A DNA stretch of 38,650 bases from Methanomassiliicoccales archaeon (GTDB lineage: Archaea > Thermoplasmatota > Thermoplasmata > SG8-5), in the NCBI GenBank assembly GCA_030612505.1, contig JAUWNU010000007.1, positions 1 through 38,650 of the forward strand, given 5' to 3'. Positions 33,048 to 38,650 of the stretch are shown one piece after another. Numbering within the stretch: the first letter of the stretch is position 1; each line of letters begins with the position of its first letter. A program made the translations under genes and the position numbers. Below the pieces are notes generated by a model, which searched no databases, was not told where the DNA came from, and worked only from the letters and a program-made list of their open reading frames with translations.

Positions 33048-33085
33048 AAGCCGCTGGCATGCATAATGTGCCAGCAGTTCCGGAA
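33048..33085 (+). other. tRNA intron in the D-loop (noncanonical position)
   Basis: CCGG at 33042-33045 can pair with CCGG at 33080-33083 as the 4-bp central helix. Three-base bulges TTA (33046-33048) and AAT (33084-33086) flank it. Inside lies a near-perfect stem, 33049-33059 with 33069-33079 (one mismatch, one wobble). Cutting after the second base of each bulge removes 38 bases. The outer helix is weak, as in relaxed bulge-helix forms. Flanking AAGCCG and AAGGCG leave the exact ends open by a few bases. Confidence 0.65.
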
Positions 33086-33103
33086 TAAGGCGCCGGCCTT
33101 GAG

Positions 33104-33134
33104 AACGCCTTGCTTAACACAAGGCGGACTGGAT
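33104..33134 (+). other. tRNA intron at the canonical 37/38 position
   Basis: Inner stem CGCCTTG (33106-33112) with CAAGGCG (33120-33126). Bulges AGA (33102-33104) and ATA (33133-33135) are separated by CTTG/CTGG (33098-33101, 33129-33132; three of four pairs). Cutting after the second base of each bulge removes exactly the 31 bases needed to give a 7-base anticodon loop. Confidence 0.78.
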
Positions 33135-33180
33135 AGCCGGTGGGCGCAAGTCCGCGGGAGTTCGAATCTCCCCCTCAGCG

Positions 33181-33230
33181 CTGTTTTCTTTCTCGAAGTA
33201 GTCAATTGCATAGATTACCCGAGAAAACAG
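33181..33230 (+). repeat. Imperfect inverted repeat after tRNA-Ser
   Basis: CTGTTTT (33181-33187) and CTCG (33192-33195) pair with CGAG and AAAACAG (33220-33230), 11 bp with a 4-base bulge. It begins right after the discriminator base and could be a 3'-end signal or part of a small RNA. Confidence 0.35.
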
Positions 33231-33247
33231 CACGAGGAGGAAGGTTT

Positions 33248-33286
33248 GACATGACTTTTGGACACGGCAAGGCACAAATATCATTG
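33248..33286 (+). pseudogene. Duplicated fragment of the DUF4268 gene
   Basis: 39 bases, 38 of them identical to 35540-35578 inside the intact DUF4268 gene. Read in frame it gives DMTFGHGKAQISL against DMTFGHSKAQISL. No flanking coding similarity remains. It suggests a second copy of that gene once stood between tRNA-Ser and the ATPase and was deleted, or a small rearrangement took place. Confidence 0.7.
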
Positions 33287-33328
33287 CCCACCACCATCTT
33301 TTTATAGTATAATCGCTATTATGCTAAT

Positions 33329-34720
33329 ATGAATTATACTAAATTTATCAATCGTGAGGATGAATTGGAATACCTCAAAAAGATACTGTCTTCACCTGAT
33401 TTCCAGATGGTTCCAGTGTGGGGCAGACGGCGGATAGGAAAGACCGCTCTGCTCCTAAAAGCATTGGAAGGGAAGGGATTGTATTTTCTGGCCACGGAAA
33501 CATCCAAACTCGACAATATAAGGCGGCTCAAGGGAGACGCATCTGGGCAACTGAAGGATCCGATTATTGACTCATTGGCAGATGACTGGGAGGCTGTGTT
33601 CAAGTACCTGGGGACCAAAGACATTCCCATTGTTCTGGATGAATTCCCATACCTTGTGGCATCTGACCCAGGTATGCCATCCATCCTCCAGAGGATCATA
33701 GACCTTCATCTGGCCAACACAGGAACCAAATTATTTCTGTGTGGGTCGTCCATAAGAATGATGGAGGACCATGTGATGAATTACAGGGCCCCGCTGTACG
33801 GGAGAAGAACGGGTCAACTGAACCTCAGACCTGTACACTTCAAACATTTGAAAGAGTTCTTGCCTTATTATTCCTTCGAGGACCTTGTGCGAGCCTATGG
33901 TGTTTGCGGTGGAGTTCCAATGTATCTTCTGGAGTTTGAAACTGAAAACGCATTCTGGAAAAATATAGAGGAAAAATTATTGGATACACATTCCATTCTG
34001 CATTCGGAGGCTAATTTTCTGGTGAAGGAGGAGTTCACCCATGTTTCCACCTATAAATCCATTCTGAGGACGATAGCCTCTGGAAGGACAAAGATGGACG
34101 AGATAAGGAACAATCTCGGTGTGGGGAAATCCGATATAAGCCCATACCTGGCCAATCTCATATCCGTGGGTTTTGTTGACAGAGATGTTCCAGTCACAGA
34201 AAATCCTGCTAGGAGCAGAAAAGGATTATATGTTATCAAAGATAGCTATTTACGTTTTTATTTCCGTTATCTGTTTCCTAACAAGACCATCATAGAAACC
34301 GGTAATGTCAAAGGTGTATTGGATCTAATTAAGAAAGATTATGATGCCTATATCGGCCATGTATTTGAAGACATAGCCAGGCAGACATTTTTAGTTTGGA
34401 GCAATAATGAGGGGCTGACCTGGGACCGGGTTGGTTCCTGGTGGCATGGTGAAGAGGAGATAGATATTGTTGCCACATCGACAGAAAGAAACGATATCCT
34501 TGTCTGTGAAGTAAAATGGTCTGATAAACCCATGACCCGGAATGTGATGTTCGCTCTCATTGAAAAGACAAAAAAAATACGATGGAGAGACTCTAAACGT
34601 AAAATTAGGTATCTTTTCATATCAAGAAGTGGCTTTCTACCAGAATGTGAGCAGTTGGCCGAAGAAAAAGGCATGATGCTGTGGTCAAAAGATGATATTA
34701 GTAAAATACTGTGGCCATAG
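33329..34720 (+). CDS. Archaeal AAA+ ATPase with C-terminal DUF234/nuclease-like domain
   Basis: 463 residues. The P-loop is WGRRRIGKTALL (31-42) and the Walker B motif is PIVLDEFPYL (near 100), both typical of the archaeal ATPase_2 family. A winged-helix region follows (SGRTKMDEIRNNLGVGKSD). The C-terminal DUF234 part carries VFEDIARQTFL and then EEIDIVATSTERNDILVCEV-K, an Asp...Glu-x-Lys arrangement of the PD-(D/E)xK nuclease fold. The family is widespread and multicopy in archaea; function is unsettled, with defence, mobile element or toxin roles suggested. A TATA-like TTTTTATAGTATAA stands at 33299-33312, so the mRNA may be leaderless. It lies between the DUF4268 fragment and the intact DUF4268 gene. 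Confidence 0.88.
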   Translation: MNYTKFINREDELEYLKKILSSPDFQMVPVWGRRRIGKTALLLKALEGKGLYFLATETSKLDNIRRLKGDASGQLKDPIIDSLADDWEAVFKYLGTKDIPIVLDEFPYLVASDPGMPSILQRIIDLHLANTGTKLFLCGSSIRMMEDHVMNYRAPLYGRRTGQLNLRPVHFKHLKEFLPYYSFEDLVRAYGVCGGVPMYLLEFETENAFWKNIEEKLLDTHSILHSEANFLVKEEFTHVSTYKSILRTIASGRTKMDEIRNNLGVGKSDISPYLANLISVGFVDRDVPVTENPARSRKGLYVIKDSYLRFYFRYLFPNKTIIETGNVKGVLDLIKKDYDAYIGHVFEDIARQTFLVWSNNEGLTWDRVGSWWHGEEEIDIVATSTERNDILVCEVKWSDKPMTRNVMFALIEKTKKIRWRDSKRKIRYLFISRSGFLPECEQLAEEKGMMLWSKDDISKILWP

Positions 34721-34760
34721 TCCGCATAGACCAGGCTATCTGACCATTCCTCTGAATGGA

Positions 34761-34793
34761 TGCGAGCTCCAGCTGAGCCGCACTTGGAGCGCA
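34761..34793 (+). terminator. Hairpin after the ATPase gene
   Basis: GCTCCA (34766-34771) pairs with TGGAGC (34785-34790), with TGC/GCA extending it (34761-34763, 34791-34793) past a two-base bulge. It lies 40 bases after the ATPase stop. No clear T-run follows at once, so terminator function is uncertain. Nothing else is seen in 34721-34918. Confidence 0.35.
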
Positions 34794-34918
34794 GGTGTCA
34801 TTATTTTTGAGAAACAACTTCTCACCAGATTACTGACGAGAGGTTGGGAGCAGGTGGCGGAGGAGAACGAAAAGGAAATATCAAGTATTGGAAGGATGTT
34901 AAAGTGCAGGGGACAAAA

Positions 34919-35848
34919 ATGACGGAAATGGAACTCGGACAGCTAAAAAAGGTAGAATTGAGAAAGGTCTGGAAGAACGAAGCAAGGGATTTCACTACAT
35001 GGCTTGCTTTGGAAGAAAATCTAAATAAACTGAGTGATGAAATTGGGATAGAAATCAGCCTGGAACAAACGGAGGCAAATGTCGGCAAATTTAATGTTGA
35101 TATTCTTGCAAGAGAAGAAGGGACCGACAGGATGATTATTATCGAGAATCAGTTGGAAGCCACAAATCATGATCATCTTGGCAAGCTCATAACTTATGCC
35201 TCGGGGCATGATGCAGAAGTCAATATCTGGGTTGTCAAACAAGCCAGAGAAGAACATAAACAAGCAGTTGATTGGCTGAATGAACACACAGATGACAAAG
35301 CCAATTTCTTCATTGTAAGAGTAGAAGTTTGGCAGATTGACAATTCCAAGTTAGCACCGAAGTTCCAAGTTGTCAGCAGCCCCAACGAATGGGCTAAAAC
35401 CATCAAGAAATCGGCACAGCAAACTCAACTCACAGATACGAAACTGATGCAACTGGAGTTTTGGACCGAGTTCAGGGATTATCTAATCAACAAGAAATCA
35501 AAACTGAGACCGAGGAAAGCTCACCCACAGCACTGGTTCGACATGACTTTTGGACACAGCAAGGCACAAATATCATTGACAATGAACACAAAAACAGATG
35601 AAATAGCTTGTGAGATTTATGTTCATGATTCGAAAGAAGTATACAATGGTTATTTTGAAAAGAAAGACAAAATCGAAAAAGAACTTGGCATGGAACTTGT
35701 TTGGATGGGGCTCCCAGGGAAGAAAGCCAGCCGCATTAAAATAATCAAAGGTTCTGACTTAGATGATAGAAAAAGTTGGAATGAAGAATTTGATTGGATG
35801 ATGAAAACTGCTGAGGCATTCCAGGCTGTGTTTACAAAATATAAGTGA
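34919..35848 (+). CDS. DUF4268 protein with PD-(D/E)xK-like N-terminal domain
   Basis: 309 residues from the ATG at 34919; a longer frame from 34844 adds a Gly-rich stretch of low likelihood. The N-terminal half has the nuclease-like core FNVDILAREE...RMIIIENQLEATNHDHLGKL, an Asp then Glu-x-Gln arrangement as in this superfamily. The C-terminal half (about 190-309) is DUF4268: FWTEFRDYLINKKSKLRP, WFDMTFGHSKAQISL, EKELGMELVWMGLPGKKASR, and a final helix. Such proteins turn up near restriction and other defence genes, but no activity is established. A 39-base piece of it is duplicated next to tRNA-Ser. Confidence 0.8.
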   Translation: MTEMELGQLKKVELRKVWKNEARDFTTWLALEENLNKLSDEIGIEISLEQTEANVGKFNVDILAREEGTDRMIIIENQLEATNHDHLGKLITYASGHDAEVNIWVVKQAREEHKQAVDWLNEHTDDKANFFIVRVEVWQIDNSKLAPKFQVVSSPNEWAKTIKKSAQQTQLTDTKLMQLEFWTEFRDYLINKKSKLRPRKAHPQHWFDMTFGHSKAQISLTMNTKTDEIACEIYVHDSKEVYNGYFEKKDKIEKELGMELVWMGLPGKKASRIKIIKGSDLDDRKSWNEEFDWMMKTAEAFQAVFTKYK

Positions 35849-35922
35849 TTAAGGCACACCTTCAAGTTGCAACTCTGCGTTGGTAACTCGGTCAGCAGAA
35901 CTGTTCTTGATGGTTTACTACG

Positions 35923-37068
35923 CTATTTCTTAGATGCTCCCACAATTAAGCATGCAAAGAGAACAGCAATGATGGCAATACCCCAGGTAAATCCCGGTAT
36001 CCCACTACTGGTTTCTGCTTCGGCCTGCGGGCCCTCTCCGACACCATTCACTGCACTTACTGTATAATAGTAACCTTGCCCAGCAACCACATTTGTATCG
36101 GCGTAGCCTTGCACGTTTCCTACCTTCTGGTAGAATGTCTCCTGCCCTTCTGCGGTTCCGCGATAAATATTGTAGTAGATGATAGTGGAGCCGCCGTTGT
36201 CCTCTGGCGTCTCCCAGCTAAGATTGTTTTGAACTTCTCCAATTGAAACCCGAAGATTCTGTGGGGGAGAGGGGATAGTGTATGCATCGCTAGCCATTGT
36301 GCTAACTTCAGCGGAAACATTACTCCACCCCGAGATGTTCACTGCATACAGGGTGTAGTAATACGTCTGTTGATTGTCCACGCCTGTGTCAATATAACTT
36401 GTGATTAGGGTATCTGAAGTATGAATTAGAGAATTGGTTCCTGCTGTTGCCCTTCGATATATCCTGATCTCTGTGACCATTGAACCGCCATCAAAGGAGG
36501 TATCCCAAGTAAGAATAATTTGACCATTTCCGCCTGCAGCCGTCACATTCTGAGGGGGGGAAGGAACGGTTAAACCAGTGGTATCTATTTCTACTATCAC
36601 GGGTGATGGATTATAAACTTCAATTGTATCTGTTCTCGGGCCTTCACCAATACTGTCCATCAGACTAACTTGATAATAATAAGTATGTTCAATTACAATG
36701 TTCCTATCTACATATACATAATCTGCTGATGGGTAATAATCACCGCCACCAGCCTGTTGAACGTTTCCAATTGGCAGACCAAGATTGGCAATTAGGGTTA
36801 AATTATCTGATGTTTCTCCGCGATATATTAGGAGGTTAATATCTTGTATTGCGGTAATTGGCAAACTTGGAATATTCATCTCACAATTTAGGTAAATATA
36901 ATTGTTAGGCCCATTGTAATAGGAAACACCTATAAGGTTATCAGGAGCTGGATACAGTTCTTGGGCCATTCCTATGTTTGCCCAACCAAGAAGTAACATT
37001 CCAACAATTGTTCCAATAATAACTATGCTCAATAATTTTCTGGCTTTGCCATGATATGCAATTTCCAC
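35923..37068 (-). CDS. Fn3 surface protein with PGF-CTERM-like tail
   Basis: 381 residues, GTG start with GGGAAGTGG upstream. A signal segment (LLSIVIIGTIVGMLLLGW) precedes an atypical N-terminal Fn3-like domain (about 40-155). Two clear Fn3 domains follow, beginning VPSPPQNVTAAGGNGQIILT and IPSPPQNLRVSIGEVQ. The tail GIPGFTWGIAIIAVLFACLI ending in KK has the PGF motif, a hydrophobic helix and basic end of archaeosortase A substrates. Such proteins are cut before the helix and lipid-anchored at the cell surface. No catalytic domain. No archaeosortase gene lies in the window. Confidence 0.8.
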   Translation of the reverse strand: MEIAYHGKARKLLSIVIIGTIVGMLLLGWANIGMAQELYPAPDNLIGVSYYNGPNNYIYLNCEMNIPSLPITAIQDINLLIYRGETSDNLTLIANLGLPIGNVQQAGGGDYYPSADYVYVDRNIVIEHTYYYQVSLMDSIGEGPRTDTIEVYNPSPVIVEIDTTGLTVPSPPQNVTAAGGNGQIILTWDTSFDGGSMVTEIRIYRRATAGTNSLIHTSDTLITSYIDTGVDNQQTYYYTLYAVNISGWSNVSAEVSTMASDAYTIPSPPQNLRVSIGEVQNNLSWETPEDNGGSTIIYYNIYRGTAEGQETFYQKVGNVQGYADTNVVAGQGYYYTVSAVNGVGEGPQAEAETSSGIPGFTWGIAIIAVLFACLIVGASKK

Positions 37069-37389
37069 GCTTCCACTTCCCTATAGAGTGTCTCAGCATC
37101 GAAGAGACGGCCACAACTACAATCACCAAGAAGACGGTGTAAACTATCTCCTCGGCGGTACTAATCACCTTAACTACTGTAGTTGCAAAGCTGTGATTAT
37201 GGTTTAGGGTTAAAATGATTTCTAAAGGAATTGCGCAAACTAATATCCAATAATTCTCCAAAATCCATTGTTGCGTTATTCGATATAAGAAAATGCTGCG
37301 AAGTTAGACGAAATTCCGACGAGCAGCCCACATAATCGAGGATTTATTGTTCTGTTTACTAAGAAAATAATAGGCGTATGGGTGAAATA
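37069..37389. other. Noncoding stretch upstream of the Fn3 gene
   Basis: A gap of 321 bases. A minus-strand frame crosses it with one hydrophobic segment (EIVYTVFLVIVVVAVSS) but has a TTG start, no ribosome site, and overlaps the Fn3 signal-peptide region in another frame, so I do not call it. No hairpin or repeat of note. Confidence 0.4.
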
Positions 37390-37656
37390 TCACCCCTTTT
37401 CATCACGCCATTTTTCTATCCTTTTTTCGATTTCGACACGTTTCATAGGTTCAAGAGATATCATAGTCACGCCGGATTCTACACTGATTATTATTAATCC
37501 ATCATAGAATAGGGCGAGTATAATATCCTCAAACTCTTCTGATTCAACTGGTGGACATTCTTTTAGTCCCGATGCTAATTCATAGACTGAATAGCATTGT
37601 CTACCATATTTACCAGACTTATGAAGTGTGCGAATGAATCGTTTTGTTATATTCAT
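37390..37656 (-). CDS. Small protein, possibly winged-helix
   Basis: 88 residues, no named family. GGAGG seven bases before the ATG strongly supports translation. The pattern VYELASGLKECPPVESEEFE, then ILALFYDGLIIISVESGVTM, reads as helices followed by a two-stranded wing, so a winged-helix DNA-binding fold is possible. It ends in a charged helix (VEIEKRIEKWRDEKG). AT-rich, like the two genes upstream of it on the same strand. Confidence 0.55.
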   Translation of the reverse strand: MNITKRFIRTLHKSGKYGRQCYSVYELASGLKECPPVESEEFEDIILALFYDGLIIISVESGVTMISLEPMKRVEIEKRIEKWRDEKG

Positions 37657-37729
37657 GTTAATTCCTCCTGATGATGACTCATCATTTTTGAATTTCTTTC
37701 GTTAGCTTTACTCAATAATTTAAAAATAG

Positions 37730-38299
37730 CTAACTTGCAGGAGGTCCAACTGGGGGGTAAACAGCATTAACATCAATGATACTAACTATTACATCTGAAA
37801 GGCAGAAATCAGCAGATTCATTTGGTTTTGATTTAATAACAGAACCAAATAATATCTTTATTCGTATTTCATAATCAAATAGTACAACGTTAAGACAGAC
37901 CTGCCCCTCAATCCTATTTGCATCAACAAGAGAAAAATCTATATTCTTTATCTCTGAGGAATAGTTTATATTATCTATTGAATCATCAAATCCTAACAAA
38001 GTGAAAGGAGAGATTTCTTTTTCTAGTGTTTTGTCATCTTTTTTAAGAAAATCAATTAGAGAATTAATATTGATTTCAACTCGGGATTTTATCGGAAAAT
38101 TATACTGTATATTATCTGTAAGTGAAGGCAAAATTCGAGCATCCACATTACCATTGGATTTGATGTTGGAAAAACCTAATTTGGCACAATTTGAAAGATA
38201 CATAGCACTGATATCTTCCGCAGTAATTAACGCTGAGAGGTTTGGCTCATTTATGCATGGCATTATATTATCATCTTGATTTAATTGCAGCAATGGCAT
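37730..38299 (-). CDS. Hypothetical protein, AT-rich
   Basis: 189 residues, not recognised. It is rich in Asn, Asp, Ile and Ser, with alternating beta-like stretches (QYNFPIKSRVEININSLIDF, EGQVCLNVVLFDYEIRIKIL) and a proline-rich end (VYPPVGPPAS). No signal peptide or membrane helix. The ATG at 38299 has GAAGGG a few bases upstream and overlaps the regulator gene by 29 bases, so the two are probably co-expressed; an ATG at 38263 would avoid the overlap. The pattern recalls SecB-like or other small chaperone folds, but this is only an impression. Confidence 0.55.
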   Translation of the reverse strand: MPLLQLNQDDNIMPCINEPNLSALITAEDISAMYLSNCAKLGFSNIKSNGNVDARILPSLTDNIQYNFPIKSRVEININSLIDFLKKDDKTLEKEISPFTLLGFDDSIDNINYSSEIKNIDFSLVDANRIEGQVCLNVVLFDYEIRIKILFGSVIKSKPNESADFCLSDVIVSIIDVNAVYPPVGPPAS

Positions 38300-38573
38300 C
38301 TTTTCCCTTCACCTCCAATGGATTTTCTTGAGTGCATTCCCTATCAGATATAACACGGATCAACTCATTATTAAATTTATCTATAAAATGTACGGCCTTT
38401 GAATCGGTATTTAATTTGTACAATGTTGTATTGGCAATTGTTCGTGATTCGATTACCAACCCATAGTCCAACAATGGACCAAGTGCTTTGTATATTGACT
38501 TTCTAGATAACCTAGTGTCGTGACAACTTAATTTAGTTACGTTTATATATTTGGTTTCCATATACCTCCACAT
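38271..38573 (-). CDS. Winged helix-turn-helix regulator
   Basis: 100 residues from the ATG at 38573, or 96 from the ATG at 38561 (GGAGG is only 3 bases before the latter). The segment LSRKSIYKALGPLLDYGLVI is a helix-turn-helix recognition pattern, and ESRTIANTTLYKLNTDSKAV forms the wing, as in ArsR/MarR-like archaeal regulators. The last 30 residues look helical and may form the dimer contact. Next to an AT-rich gene of unknown function that it probably regulates. Confidence 0.75.
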   Translation of the reverse strand: MWRYMETKYINVTKLSCHDTRLSRKSIYKALGPLLDYGLVIESRTIANTTLYKLNTDSKAVHFIDKFNNELIRVISDRECTQENPLEVKGKDAIAAIKSR

Positions 38574-38650
38574 GATAAAAATAAAACTAAAAAAAGAGGA
38601 GTGTGAATTCCTACACCAGTTTGTGAAAAAAGGGACAAAGAAAGCGAGAT
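38574..38650. other. Right edge, noncoding
   Basis: AT-rich with purine-rich stretches; presumably the promoter region of the minus-strand regulator gene. Nothing further is visible before the window ends. Confidence 0.3.

Larger units (their letters stand above)
33026..33180 (+). tRNA. tRNA-Ser(TGA) with two introns
   Basis: Acceptor arms GCTGAGG (33026-33032) and CCTCAGC (33173-33179), discriminator G at 33180. D-stem GCT (33035-33037) with GGC (33089-33091). Anticodon stem CCGGC (33093-33097) with GCCGG (33136-33140), anticodon TGA at 33100-33102. A 15-base variable arm (33141-33155) is of the long, class II type, and the T-arm is GGGAG-TTCGAAT-CTCCC (33156-33172). A G73 discriminator and long variable arm identify serine. 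The gene spans 155 bases; removing a 31-base intron after position 37 and one of about 38 bases in the D-loop leaves about 86, the normal size. CCA is not encoded. Confidence 0.88.

Noticed and set aside
34844-34918. 25-residue Gly-rich extension of the DUF4268 protein
   Set aside because: Not typical of the family; the ATG at 34919 gives a normal N terminus.
33248-35578. attL/attR sites of an integrated element next to tRNA-Ser
   Set aside because: The repeated 39 bases are coding sequence of DUF4268, not tRNA sequence, and no integrase gene lies between them.
36941-37261. 106-residue hydrophobic reading frame on the minus strand
   Set aside because: It begins with TTG, has no ribosome site, and overlaps the start of the Fn3 gene by 128 bases in another frame; the overlapping part does not look like protein.

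Overview
The window looks like archaeal chromosome, of a euryarchaeal type and most likely Thermoplasmatota-like. The gene content points that way: a group II chaperonin (thermosome), archaeal FtsZ, the RNase P protein Pop5/Rnp2, an archaeal-length PheT, two diphthamide genes (dph2, dph6) and an MfnA-type decarboxylase. Several genes have an archaeal TATA box 24-32 bases before the ATG (leaderless mRNAs); others have GGAGG or GGTGAT ribosome sites. There is also a serine tRNA with introns that fit the bulge-helix-bulge rule. The assignment below domain level is inference from gene content.

Left part (0.1-8.6 kb): an IS110-family transposase preceded by a structured noncoding block (candidate bridge RNA) and by what looks like the right end of an IS200/IS605-type element. 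Next comes a two-gene unit (crotonase-fold protein and YgbA). Divergent to it is an operon of a degenerate PEP-synthase-like protein, mfnA and dph2. A repeat-filled gap of about 360 bases leads to ftsZ and rnp2.

Middle (8.6-20.5 kb, all minus strand): an apparent four-gene secretion operon. It encodes, in order of transcription, a large extracellular caspase-like (C14) peptidase with pre-peptidase and Fn3 domains, a 1293-residue surface protein, a membrane-anchored CARDB-type protein and a membrane-anchored seven-repeat beta-propeller. A separate 546-residue membrane protein lies upstream. I regard this cluster as the best candidate for an undescribed system.

Then thermosome and dph6 (divergent), a zinc alcohol dehydrogenase, and a tandem set of three paralogous thioredoxin-fold proteins, two carrying a C-terminal zinc ribbon. 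A patchwork follows of a nucleotidyltransferase, a GIY-YIG protein, an AT-rich UDG-like protein, an AbrB-type antitoxin with a broken PIN toxin, pheT, an AT-rich kinase-like gene and a DUF438/hemerythrin/PAS sensor.

Right part (33-38.6 kb): tRNA-Ser(UGA) with two apparent introns, a fragment duplicated from a nearby DUF4268 gene, a DUF234-type ATPase, the intact DUF4268/nuclease-like gene, a Fn3 surface protein with a PGF-CTERM-like tail, and three small AT-rich genes including a winged-helix regulator. Two families of intergenic elements recur: GGGTCTAGGG-bordered repeats after dph2 and after dph6, and GGCCAGC-type hairpins after several genes. No rRNA and no CRISPR array were seen. All family calls are by eye; none was checked against a database.
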